Shown here: piece after piece, positions 1 to 7,143 of the stretch
Numbering within the stretch: position 1 is the first letter of the stretch
Layout of the letters: every line of letters starts with the position of its first letter
Virus record (IMG/VR): IMGVR_UViG_3300019487_000042
Span: 1-47,383 of that record
Source of the DNA: a virus
Strand: one strand, 5' to 3'
DNA length: 47,383 bases
Position numbers and translations under genes: made by a program
The notes under the pieces: model-generated
What the model was told of the DNA's origin: nothing
Databases searched by the model: none
Seen by the model: the letters and a program-made list of their open reading frames with translations, nothing else

Positions 1-125
1 CCGGTGTCGAGCTTCACCTTTGGGAGCCGGAACGGGAACGTGGCCCCATCCCACACCGGCTCTCCGCCCCGCAGCGGGGGCCGGAAGTCGTGGCTGAGGA
101 CTTTCCAGCCTGTATTCGGCGTCAT
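1..125 (-). CDS. Hypothetical phage protein, 3' part cut by window edge
   Basis: Partial gene; only the first 41 codons are visible. It begins at the ATG at 125, which overlaps the TGA of the next gene upstream (ATGA at 122-125). The visible protein starts MTPNTGWKVLSHDFRPPL and is rich in Pro, Gly and aromatic residues. The pattern resembles N-termini of small actinophage proteins that begin with a 'KVLSHDFRPP' type segment, but I cannot assign a function. It is the last visible member of the minus-strand operon running from about 6.1 kb to the left edge. Confidence 0.6.
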   Translation of the reverse strand, partial: MTPNTGWKVLSHDFRPPLRGGEPVWDGATFPFRLPKVKLDT

Positions 126-337
126 GTCGTCTCCTTCGCGGTTGACTGCTGCGGGGCCAGGCCGCGCATTGCCTGCGAGTATCCCTCATCTCGAGCGTGA
201 TACATCAACGCGTCGACGGCACGCGCAGTATGCGTGAAACGCCCGCCAGACCATCCGCAGCTACAGCGAGCAAGCCACCAGCCGTCGTCGTCGCACAGGA
301 AATCGATGCTGTAGTGGACGTAGTGGACGTCGCTCAT
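122..337 (-). CDS. Small Cys/His protein, hypothetical
   Basis: 71 aa. The ATG at 337 overlaps the TGA of the methyltransferase gene (ATGA), and its own TGA overlaps the next start, so translation is probably coupled on both sides. The centre reads WLARCSCGWSG followed by two His about 20 residues later, a Cys-x-Cys...His...His pattern common in small actinobacterial and phage proteins that may bind zinc. No catalytic motif or membrane segment is seen. Placement directly after a DNA methyltransferase hints at a role near DNA, but this is inference. Confidence 0.65.
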   Translation of the reverse strand: MSDVHYVHYSIDFLCDDDGWWLARCSCGWSGGRFTHTARAVDALMYHARDEGYSQAMRGLAPQQSTAKETT

Positions 338-1491
338 CCCGTCTCCTTCGCGGTCGGAGCGGCTGCATCGGCAAGGAGCTGTGCGCCGATCAGCTGGCCG
401 CACTGAACCTGGACGGCGTTGCCGAGCATTCGGAGCTGCGCCGTGCGGCTCACCCCGTCAACCCCCGTCCACCCTTGCGGGAACCCAAGCATCCAGGCGG
501 TGAACTCGGGCTCGAGGCGTCCCCGAGCGTCTGTTGGCCGGGGGGCGGGCCGGGTGAGGTGCTCCCAGCGTCGGATCGCGGGCTCGTAAACGCTCCACGC
601 CACTCCAGCGCTGTTCTCAGCGGAAGGCTCGCTTTGCTGCCGCCCGGTCGGCGCCGCGTTCGAAACGTCTGCTCGTTCTTTCCGATGCGGCCGCCGCCCG
701 CGTCTGAGGCTTCCGGCGTCGGCAGAAGCCGCAGCGCGTCCGTCAACGTCACCCCGTCGTGATGGACGCTGCCCGGGTTCGAGCGGCCCGATGTGCGGTT
801 CCGGGCTCCTTTCGCGTCCGTCGCCGCCGGCGTCGGCAGCAACGACGAAAAGCCGTTCCCGCCGGTGGGGGGCGCCGACGTCGGAAGCTCGTAGGCGAAA
901 CCAAGATCCCACGTACCCTGCCTCGGCCAGGTCGGCGACGACGGTTCCGAGAGCAGACTCCCCTGCGCGGGCGCCCACCGCGGTGGCGAGCCCGGGGACG
1001 TTCTCCACGAGCACGCGTCGAGGTCGAAAAAGGCGAACGCAGCGGGCGAACTCGGGCCACAGGTTCCGCTCCCCGCCCATGCCGGCGCGTCGTCCCGCGA
1101 AGGAGAAGTCAGGGCAAGGGAATCCTCCGGCGAGGAGATCGAGCCGAGCGCCCCTGGCAGACATGTCTTGTCGTCCCTCTGGTTGCGCCCCTTCCAGTCT
1201 CGCGATGTCGGCGTAGGCAGTAGCGGCATCGTCAAGCGGCCGCCGCCCCGCAACTGCATCGTCCATCCCTCCGGCGGCCGATCGAACTGATCCGTCGTTC
1301 GTGGCGTCGGCAGCAGCGGCGTCCCGTCCGACATCTCTCACGTCCACCACGATCGGCACATCGGGCCACCGGGCGGCCAGCACCGCGCGGCAATGCTTGT
1401 CGACCTCGCAGAACCAGGCGGGACGCCACCCGGCCTGTTCCAGGCCGAGGGAGAGGCCGCCGCAGCCGGTGAACAACTCGGCGTAGCGCAC
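334..1491 (-). CDS. DNA (cytosine-5) methyltransferase
   Basis: 385 aa from a GTG start at 1491. It should transfer a methyl group from S-adenosylmethionine to C5 of cytosine in DNA, probably to protect phage DNA from restriction. Visible motifs in order: SAM-binding ELFTGCGGLSLG (residues 5-16), catalytic GGFPCP with the nucleophilic Cys near 126, ENVPGL near 163, APHRRERLF, and a C-terminal LRMLGNAVQV that matches motif X. The stretch between residues 55 and 115 is an unusually long Ala/Asp-rich insertion before the catalytic motif, and the target-recognition region is Arg/Gly-rich. The start is preferred because the frame upstream has no homologous residues and the previous gene ends 2 nt before. 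It overlaps its downstream neighbour by ATGA. Confidence 0.93.
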   Translation of the reverse strand: MRYAELFTGCGGLSLGLEQAGWRPAWFCEVDKHCRAVLAARWPDVPIVVDVRDVGRDAAAADATNDGSVRSAAGGMDDAVAGRRPLDDAATAYADIARLEGAQPEGRQDMSARGARLDLLAGGFPCPDFSFAGRRAGMGGERNLWPEFARCVRLFRPRRVLVENVPGLATAVGARAGESALGTVVADLAEAGYVGSWFRLRASDVGAPHRRERLFVVAADAGGDGRERSPEPHIGPLEPGQRPSRRGDVDGRAAASADAGSLRRGRRPHRKERADVSNAAPTGRQQSEPSAENSAGVAWSVYEPAIRRWEHLTRPAPRPTDARGRLEPEFTAWMLGFPQGWTGVDGVSRTAQLRMLGNAVQVQCGQLIGAQLLADAAAPTAKETG

Positions 1492-1492
1492 G

Positions 1493-1933
1493 TCACGACG
1501 CCTCCTGCGGGTCGGGGGCGCCCACCCCGCCGGTGGGTTGACCCGGGGGCTCGAGCGCCTCCAACCAGTACGTGGGGGAGGCGGCGATCTGCTCGACGTT
1601 GCGCCGGGTGAGGATGACCGTCTCGTTGTTGACGCCGAACCGCAGAAACGGGTCCGGCGGCGCGTCCACAGGCTCCGTTTCAGCCGGTGCGCAGGGGTTC
1701 TCGCGCCAGTAGCGCACGTGCCCCGGGATGAGCGCGATGTCAACCCAGCCGCCCCGCCCGTCGGTCTCCGCCGGCAGAACATGGGATCCCCGGTAGACGA
1801 TCGGCGCGTCCGGCTGCCCGCAGTCGCAGGGCCGGCTGCTGAGCTCCCAGATTCCGCCGTGCTTATCCCAGGAGGCGCACCCGTCGGTGTGGCCGTCCCC
1901 GTCGGGCGCGTCGAGGCTCGCGAAGATGCTCAC
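1493..1933 (-). CDS. Hypothetical conserved phage protein
   Basis: 146 aa from a GTG at 1933 that overlaps the TGA of the upstream gene (GTGA). Six Cys/His in the first 60 residues could form a small metal site. The second half (VILTRRNVEQIAASPTYWLEAL) looks like a helix-rich end common in actinobacterial DUF proteins that report on a beta-sheet N-domain. I do not recognise a function. It sits just upstream of the cytosine methyltransferase in the same operon. Confidence 0.7.
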   Translation of the reverse strand: MSIFASLDAPDGDGHTDGCASWDKHGGIWELSSRPCDCGQPDAPIVYRGSHVLPAETDGRGGWVDIALIPGHVRYWRENPCAPAETEPVDAPPDPFLRFGVNNETVILTRRNVEQIAASPTYWLEALEPPGQPTGGVGAPDPQEAS

Positions 1934-2481
1934 CGCCGGCCCCCGTCAACGGATTGACCCGGCATGGGTCGATCCGTTGAAAACCCCAATTCGGTGACGG
2001 TGTTCTCGAGTATCGACCGCAACTCGTCGGAGTAGCCGAACCGCTCTTGATTCAGAGCGATCGACCGATAAAAAGACGAGTCGTACTCCGGTGCCGGCGC
2101 GCGTCCCGGGGCAGCAGGCATCGCTGGCCTCTTCACGGGACGTTCAGACGCCGCCTTCCAATCGCACAGCATCTCGAGGAGATCGATCAACGACATGCCG
2201 GCGATCCCATTCGGGTAGTGCTCAGGGTGATGACTGTTTGCCGCGTAGTGGTGCTCGAGCGCTTCGCCCATCGCGACGCGGCACTGCTCATACTCCTTGG
2301 AGCCGTACTCTATGTCGCGTAGCTTTGGTGTGTATTCGTTGAACATGGACAACTCGGGCTCCTCGAGCTTCGACGCGTCGTGTGTGTCGGCGCGATGACG
2401 GAGCTCGGTGAGCGCGCAGCCGAGATGCAAGCGCACGCGCCCTATGTGCTCGAGCGTGTCGGGCCTCGAATCGTACGCCAC
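1930..2481 (-). CDS. DUF5662 family protein
   Basis: 183 aa from a GTG at 2481, chosen because it starts 5 nt after the upstream stop; an in-frame ATG at 2550 would overlap that gene by 65 bp. The central block DTLEHIGRVRLHL, HDASKLEEPE, FNEYTPKLRDIEYGSKEY and EHHYAANSHHPEHY is the signature of DUF5662, found in many phages and bacteria. The conserved His/Asp/Glu residues suggest a metal-dependent alpha-helical enzyme, but no reaction is established. The C-terminus (WKAASERP then Pro-rich) is variable. Family call is confident; function is unknown. Confidence 0.8.
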   Translation of the reverse strand: MAYDSRPDTLEHIGRVRLHLGCALTELRHRADTHDASKLEEPELSMFNEYTPKLRDIEYGSKEYEQCRVAMGEALEHHYAANSHHPEHYPNGIAGMSLIDLLEMLCDWKAASERPVKRPAMPAAPGRAPAPEYDSSFYRSIALNQERFGYSDELRSILENTVTELGFSTDRPMPGQSVDGGRR

Positions 2482-2485
2482 GACC

Positions 2486-2860
2486 CTAGACCCCCCCGAG
2501 TCCCATGGATCGATCCAGGCGGGCGAGGGCTGCGTGAAGGTCGGGAACACCGGCGGGGTCGGCTTCGATCCAAGGCCCCTCTTCCCCGTCGACGCCGCTC
2601 TGTATGCATCTCTGCGCCGCCTCCGCCACGTCGAGGAGCGCGTCCAAATGGTTACGCGCCGCGGCGATCAGCCGCGCATTGTCCAGGGGGCGGTCGAAAC
2701 CTGTTTCAGCAACCCCCTGGAAAGACCGAGGATCATCGTCCTCGGTCTGGACCATCCACACGTCCTTCTCAGTCGTCATCGCACAAGCCCACGGACCGGG
2801 CGTGGCCCTTTCGCACAGCTCGCGCAACCGCTGCAATATTGTCGCAGTCGCGGAATTCAT
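2486..2860 (-). CDS. Ead/Ea22-like small protein
   Basis: 124 aa from the ATG at 2860, which overlaps the upstream TGA (ATGA at 2857-2860). It has the layout of the Ead/Ea22-like phage accessory family: an ERATPGPW motif near residue 17, a short acidic region, then NARLIAAARNHLDALLDVAEAAQ. These proteins are common in phage accessory regions and have no proven biochemical activity. Resemblance is by motif only. Confidence 0.65.
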   Translation of the reverse strand: MNSATATILQRLRELCERATPGPWACAMTTEKDVWMVQTEDDDPRSFQGVAETGFDRPLDNARLIAAARNHLDALLDVAEAAQRCIQSGVDGEEGPWIEADPAGVPDLHAALARLDRSMGLGGV

Positions 2861-3585
2861 GCCGAGCCACGCTTCCCGTCGAGATACTGGAACAGACGAT
2901 CCGTCTGCCATTTTCGTTCAGCGGCCCAGGCAGCGGCCCTGTTAGCGGCCCAGGCAGCGACCTCGGCAGCGGCCCAGGCAGCGGCCCAGGCAGCGTCCCT
3001 GGCAGCGGCCCAGGCGGCGACCTCGGCAGCGGCCCAGGCAGCGGCCCTGGCAGCGTACCTGTCAGCGGCCCTGTCAGCGTCCCAGGCAGCGGCATTGGCG
3101 GCGTCACCGGCGACAATCAATTTCTTCTTGGAGACGTTTCCGTTTGCGAAGCCGCGGGCCGCCTCGACCGCCGCCCGTGAACGCGGGTCAACGGCCACTT
3201 CTTTTTTCTCGATACAGTTGAGCGCGCGTTCGGCGCAGTCAGCAGCAAACAGCCGGGCGGTCCGGTCATTCCAAGTGTCGAAACGCGAAACAAGCCTTGC
3301 TTTACGCACCACCGTTTTGCTGCCTGCGTCGATTGTTTCGCCGTCTACTTCGCAAACGAAGACCGCGGGGCCGAGCCACTCGACGAGCTGGCCTCGCAAA
3401 CAAACATGCAGGCCGTTCACACACGGCACCAACATGCCTTCAACCGTTTTCCATTCGCCCGTTCCCGGCAGAGGCCACGACCCTTCGCCGCCGTGGAAGG
3501 CTCCTCCGTCCTCCTCGAGAAACTTGTAGTAAGCGCGCATAGCAGCCCGGCCCTCCTCGCGTTCCAGTTCGCCGGGCTGATTCAC
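2857..3585 (-). CDS. DUF7666-like protein with Ala/Trp repeat tail
   Basis: 242 aa from a GTG at 3585 that overlaps the TGA of the 29-aa gene. Residues 18-130 (YKFLEEDG, WPLPG, NGLHVCLRG, WLGPAVFVCEVDGE, ARLVSRFDTWN, LFAADCAERAL) match the phage/bacterial DUF7666 pattern. Residues 160-225 are an Ala-rich helix in which Trp recurs every 4 or 8 residues (AAAW, AAAEVAAW, AARDAAW). The DNA for this tail (about 2920-3100) is a degenerate tandem repeat of GGCAGCGGCCCAGGCAGCG-like units. Role unknown; the tail could be an oligomerising or membrane-associating helix. Confidence 0.7.
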   Translation of the reverse strand: MNQPGELEREEGRAAMRAYYKFLEEDGGAFHGGEGSWPLPGTGEWKTVEGMLVPCVNGLHVCLRGQLVEWLGPAVFVCEVDGETIDAGSKTVVRKARLVSRFDTWNDRTARLFAADCAERALNCIEKKEVAVDPRSRAAVEAARGFANGNVSKKKLIVAGDAANAAAWDADRAADRYAARAAAWAAAEVAAWAAARDAAWAAAWAAAEVAAWAANRAAAWAAERKWQTDRLFQYLDGKRGSA

Positions 3586-3671
3586 CGGTACTCCGCTTTG
3601 GCGAGGAAGTAGCAGCCGACGTAGGCCACAGCCGCCGCCGCAAGCAACGCCACCAGCACACGCCTCGTCAT
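3582..3671 (-). CDS. 29-aa single-pass membrane micropeptide
   Basis: 29 aa: MTRRVLVALLAAAAVAYVGC plus nine residues ending in EYR. Basic N-terminus, one hydrophobic segment (residues 5-22), short charged tail: a typical one-span inner-membrane peptide or uncleaved signal anchor. Support for its being real: the ATG at 3671 overlaps the upstream TGA (ATGA) and its TGA overlaps the downstream GTG (GTGA), so it exactly fills the gap between two neighbours with no spare base. Function unknown. Confidence 0.65.
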   Translation of the reverse strand: MTRRVLVALLAAAAVAYVGCYFLAKAEYR

Positions 3672-4114
3672 GACCGGACCACGCTCACCCTGTGCGGCGC
3701 TTCACGCTCAACCGCGGCCAAACCAATGATTCTCGCGTACTCCGGGTTCGCCCGCGAAATCTGGTCAGCCGTCCGCGCGTCCACTCTGTATGTAACCGTC
3801 GCACGCACCAGCGCGTCGTAACGATCCTCCGGCAAACCGGCGTCGCGTAGACGCTCCAGCACATCGAAATCCCAGTCGACCTCTTTGCCGCCACTCACCA
3901 CCACCTTCACACCCTCGTCAAGATACAGCGTCTTCGACCCCTGCCGTTCCGATTCGAGCAGAATCGCCCGGGTCAGGTCCTGCTTCGCCTCACGCAGCCT
4001 GGCTTCCAGCAGCCGGATTTCGTTGAGGGCGACGGCGCACCGGCGGGCGTCCTCGAGAGAGACGATCTCCATCGTGTGCGGGAGAACAACCTCCATGCCG
4101 GTGGTTTCGGTCAT
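3668..4114 (-). CDS. Hypothetical protein with helical N-half
   Basis: 148 aa. ATG at 4114 overlaps the upstream stop by one base (TGATG). Residues 18-60 (EDARRCAVALNEIRLLEARLREAKQDL) form a probable coiled coil; the rest is a compact alpha/beta region. Length and layout fit small phage proteins found beside ssDNA-binding proteins in replication modules, but no catalytic motif is visible. Its neighbour upstream has an SSB-like tail. Confidence 0.7.
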   Translation of the reverse strand: MTETTGMEVVLPHTMEIVSLEDARRCAVALNEIRLLEARLREAKQDLTRAILLESERQGSKTLYLDEGVKVVVSGGKEVDWDFDVLERLRDAGLPEDRYDALVRATVTYRVDARTADQISRANPEYARIIGLAAVEREAPHRVSVVRS

Positions 4115-4590
4115 CAGAGAGGGATGTCGTCGTCGCCGTGGGGGGGCAGCTCGCCGCTAGCGTGATCGTCGGTCGGCGCATCTGGTTCGGGGCGGGCAGC
4201 TTTGCGGCTGATCGCGAAGTTGCGGTACGAGCCGTACTTGCCGCCTTCCCGTGTCCCCAGATCCTTGATCGACACGACCTCGCCCGGAACCACTTTCCCG
4301 AGCGTCGCAGCGACCACAAACTCGTTCTTCTCCGTGTCGTACTCCTCCACGATGCCCTGCACGAGAACTTTCTGCAGCTGCATGGGGCCAGTAAGGATTG
4401 ACCAGCGGGCACCCTCGCGATCGCGGCCGATCAACAACTCGGCTTCGCCGAAGTCGGTGGTCACAGTCACCCATTCCTCCGCCAGAACCGTCAACGGATT
4501 CGGCTGATCCGGGTTGTCCCGCGGACGCCACTGTTGTCCACGGTCGACCTCCGCCTCAGCCTCGTCGAACCGTTCGTCATATGTCGTCAT
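4114..4590 (-). CDS. Putative single-stranded DNA-binding protein
   Basis: 158 aa, ATG at 4590 overlapping the upstream TGA (ATGA). The C-terminus is an acidic tail ending DDDIPL, nearly the DDDIPF tip that bacterial SSB proteins use to recruit partners. Residues 30-130 are beta-rich with alternating hydrophobics (VTVTTDFGEAELLIG, VLVQGIVEEYD, VVPGEVVSIKDLG), compatible with an OB fold. It lies in the same operon as a primase. The sequence does not carry a standard SSB signature, so this is inference from tail, size, fold pattern and context. Confidence 0.5.
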   Translation of the reverse strand: MTTYDERFDEAEAEVDRGQQWRPRDNPDQPNPLTVLAEEWVTVTTDFGEAELLIGRDREGARWSILTGPMQLQKVLVQGIVEEYDTEKNEFVVAATLGKVVPGEVVSIKDLGTREGGKYGSYRNFAISRKAARPEPDAPTDDHASGELPPHGDDDIPL

Positions 4591-5030
4591 CCGCGCTCAC
4601 CCATCCCTTCGGCCGTGATGTCACCAGAGTCTGCCTCAGAACCTGGGTTCTCGGTATCCCCCGAACGGGTGTCTTTACAGCATCCGTTCGTCTCGGTATC
4701 GCGGAACGCCTGCTCAGCCTTTCGGGGATACAAGTTGTCAAGCATCCAGCCTAGACCGTGCTCCTGAGCGAACTCGTCGGCCTGCGGCGGAATCTTCTCG
4801 CGAGGGAACCGCTCCAAGGCACCGTCGCTGCGTCTGTGCGCCCTGTAGCAGGACCCGACGCCATTCCTCGTGTCCCACAGGTGCGCGTGCAGCCCGCGCC
4901 GTTTCAGCGCCTGCTGCGGCAGAACATGGGCGCCCTGCAACGGCGGTTCGCACTCTGCGGGGTCGTCATGGATCTGGCAGCCGTGCATCGTCACACGCTG
5001 CTTCCACTCCAACGGCGACCCGCAGATCAC
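4587..5030 (-). CDS. HNH-like endonuclease or HNH-fold protein
   Basis: 147 aa from the GTG at 5030, which overlaps the upstream TGA (GTGA); a start at 5081 would overlap by 55 bp. It begins CGSPLEWKQRV, then CQIHDDPAEC, GAHVLPQQALKRRG, a NGVGSCYRAH segment, and SDGALERFPREKIP. This order (Cys ligands, Ala-His-Val, Asn, His) is that of phage HNH proteins of the 'HVVPQQ' type. Several expected catalytic His are replaced, so it may be divergent or inactive. The Cys-rich acidic C-terminus contains one copy of the dispersed 14-bp palindrome (4638-4651). Confidence 0.6.
   Translation of the reverse strand: MICGSPLEWKQRVTMHGCQIHDDPAECEPPLQGAHVLPQQALKRRGLHAHLWDTRNGVGSCYRAHRRSDGALERFPREKIPPQADEFAQEHGLGWMLDNLYPRKAEQAFRDTETNGCCKDTRSGDTENPGSEADSGDITAEGMGERG
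4638..4651. promoter_or_regulatory. Palindromic box 1, AGAACCTGGGTTCT
   Basis: Exact match to the consensus AGAACCYRGGTTCT. Inside the C-terminal coding part of the HNH-like gene, 49 bp before its stop. Confidence 0.8.
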
Positions 5031-5299
5031 TCGATCGTCACCTTCGTCGTCTTCTTCACTCGTACCACTCTCGGCCGCCACGACCGCGACGGCGCAGCAA
5101 CATACTCGCCGTCGTTCTCGCCGGCGATTCCGAGGATCGCCGCCTGAGCACCAGAAAACACTCCGCGGCCAATCTCAGCCCAGTGCGTCTCCACCACCGG
5201 TGGAGAGGCATCGTGGGTGCCTCGGCGTAGCACGACGTACTCGGTTCCCACCGTCTTTCTTTCCTCAGCGGCGGGTTCGGCGTCTGAACTGGCAGTCAT
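5027..5299 (-). CDS. Hypothetical protein
   Basis: 90 aa. Layout: acidic Ala-rich N-terminus, YVVLRRG, then IGRGVFSGAQAAILGIAG and YVAAPSRSWRPRVVRVKKTTKV. The central block resembles a small conserved family found in actinophages in which a 'YVAVP.RSW.P' segment precedes a basic strand. No function can be assigned. It overlaps the HNH-like gene downstream by GTGA. Confidence 0.6.
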   Translation of the reverse strand: MTASSDAEPAAEERKTVGTEYVVLRRGTHDASPPVVETHWAEIGRGVFSGAQAAILGIAGENDGEYVAAPSRSWRPRVVRVKKTTKVTIE

Positions 5300-5320
5300 T
5301 CATCCTCCTCGTATGCACAG

Positions 5321-5905
5321 TCACGCGTCGATCCCCAGCGCGTTGGCGAGCTCCTGCATTGCTTCACCCGGCACCAGATACGTTCCGTCCTCGGACCGTT
5401 CGGCCGCATCCCAGATGTGCTCGGCCGCGTCGCACACCGCCTCCACCACATACCGGCGCGCCGCCGGGGACGAATCCTTTCCATCGCGTGCGATCTTCAA
5501 CTCCGCTTCCAGCTCCTGCTTCGTCCATTTGTTAGCCAAAGCTTTCTGCAGCCACTCGGTCTGCTGCTTCGCCTCGAGCGGAGCCACCGACCGATGGTGC
5601 GACCAGGTAAGCCCCTTCACGCGGCGCTGCAGTGGCACGTCGCCGGACACCCGCACGTACTGCAAGCGTTGCGGGACGGACAGGCCCAGGGACTCCTGCA
5701 GCTGGTAGACGTCTTCGCCCCACAACGCTTCTCCTTGGAACAGCCAGTCGCCGACCGCCCATTTCATCGTCTCGTGCACGCGGCCCAGCAGCACACCCAT
5801 CGCTTCGTAGCGGTCCTGAGTGATGTCTGTGGGGAGGGTCAGCCCGAGCTCGTGCAGGGCACCTGACCCTTCGGCTTCGGCGAGCAGGGCAACGTCGTTA
5901 CTCAT
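5321..5905 (-). CDS. Putative DNA-binding protein (ParB/DUF3102-like helical)
   Basis: 194 aa, ATG at 5905. All-helical pattern: WAVGDWLFQGEALWGEDVYQLQESLGLS, PQRLQYVRVSGDVP, LTWSHHRSVAPLEAKQQTEWLQKALANKWTKQELEAEL. The 'SHH.SVA.L....Q..WL..A....WT..EL' string is typical of phage and plasmid proteins with a ParB-central-domain-like helix-turn-helix. It may bind phage DNA, and could even be a candidate for the factor that reads the dispersed palindrome, though nothing shows that. The start overlaps the upstream gene by 8 bp. Confidence 0.55.
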   Translation of the reverse strand: MSNDVALLAEAEGSGALHELGLTLPTDITQDRYEAMGVLLGRVHETMKWAVGDWLFQGEALWGEDVYQLQESLGLSVPQRLQYVRVSGDVPLQRRVKGLTWSHHRSVAPLEAKQQTEWLQKALANKWTKQELEAELKIARDGKDSSPAARRYVVEAVCDAAEHIWDAAERSEDGTYLVPGEAMQELANALGIDA

Positions 5906-6092
5906 CTATCAGTGCGTCCAGTTGCTTGACTTTGGATACCACGCTGAGAGAACACAACAGCACATCCTCGATTGCGCCGAGGACGGGATGGACTGACGCG
6001 TCGCTGTTTCGGCGCACTTGCTCGATGGCACGCCGAAAAATGACTGTTTGCGCCCTGTAGTCGTCTTTTCCTAGGGAACGAACTTCACCCAT
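5898..6092 (-). CDS. Small hypothetical protein, first gene of left operon
   Basis: 64 aa. ATG at 6092 preferred over a TTG at 6101 because a GGAGG lies 9 nt upstream. Helical, no known motif. Its promoter region holds a TAAAGT hexamer (6119-6114 read on the minus strand) and a palindromic box at 6124-6137 where the spacer and -35 would be. It therefore probably begins an operon of about 14 genes that runs to the left window edge and may be regulated by the box-binding factor. Confidence 0.65.
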   Translation of the reverse strand: MGEVRSLGKDDYRAQTVIFRRAIEQVRRNSDASVHPVLGAIEDVLLCSLSVVSKVKQLDALIDE

Positions 6093-6123
6093 CGCGCCCA
6101 ACCTCCTGCATTGACTTTACACC

Positions 6124-6137
6124 AGAACCTAGGTTTT
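6124..6137. promoter_or_regulatory. Palindromic box 2, one mismatch
   Basis: AGAACCTAGGTTTT, between the TAAAGT -10 and the -35 position of the left operon promoter; 32 nt before the ATG at 6092. Confidence 0.75.
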
Positions 6138-6292
6138 GGACAGAGCACCCGGCGCGCAAAACTGACTGGCAAGACCTTCTCGCCGTCGCGCTGTCCATCA
6201 CGGGAATCGGTGCGGGGCTGGCGGGGTCGCGGCGCGGGCCCCGGAATGCATGGAAGCGCAGGGTGTCTCGCAACGCCTAGACCGCGGGTCCT

Positions 6293-6312
6293 GGGGGAAC
6301 CCGGGTTCCCCC
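6293..6312. repeat. 20-bp perfect palindrome containing a box-like core
   Basis: GGGGGAACCCGGGTTCCCCC is self-complementary over all 20 bp. Its middle, GGAACCCGGGTTCC, differs from the dispersed AGAACCYRGGTTCT box only at the two outer bases, so it may be a member with a GC-clamped flank. Confidence 0.75.
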
Positions 6313-6347
6313 ATGGGTTCAGACACGAACGAAGGGAGCGCGAACGC

Positions 6348-6400
6348 AGCAATCCCCGCCAGTTCACGCCGAAGGGGCGTGGACGGCGGGGAGGATTGCT
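6348..6400. other. Large stem-loop in non-coding region
   Basis: Arm 6348-6360 (AGCAATCC then CCGCC) pairs with 6385-6400 (GGCGG, a GGA bulge, GGATTGCT): 13 pairs. The loop contains a second hairpin, ACGCC at 6366-6370 with GGCGT at 6376-6380. No T-run follows on either strand, so an RNA element or DNA site is more likely than an intrinsic terminator. Confidence 0.6.
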
Positions 6401-6617
6401 CTGACTTTACCACGTTCATGAGGCTCAGCCAGCCCCGGCAATCCGCCATTCGCTGCGCCATTTCCGCCATCCTTAGTTGCTAACCGCGGCGACTCGTGGG
6501 GTCGAAACGGACTTCGTGACATGTTTTGAGCCTGGTACGCCCAATCCGCCCCTCGCCCACGTCTGCGTCGACGAGGTACCGGCTAACGTCCGGTTCTCAG
6601 CAACCTGGGTGCCCCCG

Positions 6618-6890
6618 TCAATTCTGCTCCCAGACTCTGACTCCCCCTCCTTGCGGCCCGTACAACTGCACACGCAACAGATAGTTGTCCAGGTGGCCAT
6701 TGACGCGACTGATGCGGTGCGACGGATCGTAGGAGCCTAGCGTGCCTCCCAGCACAGCGGTTGGGCACAGGTCCTCCAGCATCTTAGGCCACGACGCCGC
6801 CACTGGCGGTTCGCCTTCGCGTACCAGCACGTACCAGGTTTCGTCCGCTTCGTCTACCGCGTAGATAACGGCTTCTTTCTCCCGCTTCAT
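6618..6890 (-). CDS. Hypothetical protein
   Basis: 90 aa, ATG at 6890 with a purine-rich GGGGAAGG stretch upstream. Begins MKREKEAVIYAVDEADETWYVLVREG and contains a VLGGTLGSYD segment; beta-rich and soluble. No family recognised. Followed by the long non-coding region 6093-6617. Confidence 0.6.
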   Translation of the reverse strand: MKREKEAVIYAVDEADETWYVLVREGEPPVAASWPKMLEDLCPTAVLGGTLGSYDPSHRISRVNGHLDNYLLRVQLYGPQGGGVRVWEQN

Positions 6891-6947
6891 GTTCTGCCTT
6901 CCCCTTCCCTCACCACGCTTCGGTTCGTTCCCCTGCCGTTCGTCCCT

Positions 6948-7103
6948 TCAGGCGCTCACGACACAGGTTCCCCTTGCCGGGGGTGACGAGCGCAGTTCCC
7001 CCTGGGCTCCGTCCCCCGCCTTCGTCTGAGTAGCGGTCACTCCAATGCGTTTTCTGAGCATTGCGTAGCGGGCGCCTCTAACGCGTAAATCCCGGCCCAG
7101 CAC
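6948..7103 (-). CDS. Possible small basic protein
   Basis: 51 aa from a GTG at 7103. Composition is plausible and soluble: MLRKRIGVTATQTKAGDG in the middle, then ELRSSPPARGTCVV. It fills the otherwise empty 250 bp between the primase and the 90-aa gene. There is no clear ribosome site and a short hairpin (CAATGC/GCATTG) lies inside, so the region could instead be non-coding. Confidence 0.35.
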   Translation of the reverse strand: MLGRDLRVRGARYAMLRKRIGVTATQTKAGDGAQGELRSSPPARGTCVVSA

Positions 7104-7143
7104 GTCGGCTACCGGCCTCTATTTCCCCGTAGGGGCAGCCGAG

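Larger units (their letters stand above)
6093..6617. other. 525-bp stretch without convincing gene, rich in inverted repeats
   Basis: No frame here has plausible protein composition together with a start and ribosome site. It holds a promoter-like segment for the left operon (6107-6142), a 20-bp perfect palindrome (6293-6312), a large stem-loop (6348-6400), and a loosely matching palindrome remnant near 6600. A minus-strand frame at 6198-6470 (90 codons) is open but Pro/Arg-biased and crosses both inverted repeats. It could hold a small RNA or an extended regulatory leader. Confidence 0.5.

Noticed and set aside
6198-6470. 90-codon minus-strand frame in the non-coding region
   Set aside because: Passes through both large inverted repeats, Pro/Arg/Ser composition, poor start context.
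6599-6613. AGCAACCTGGGTGCCC near a box
   Set aside because: Central CCTGGG is kept but both arms are broken; treated as chance or decayed site.
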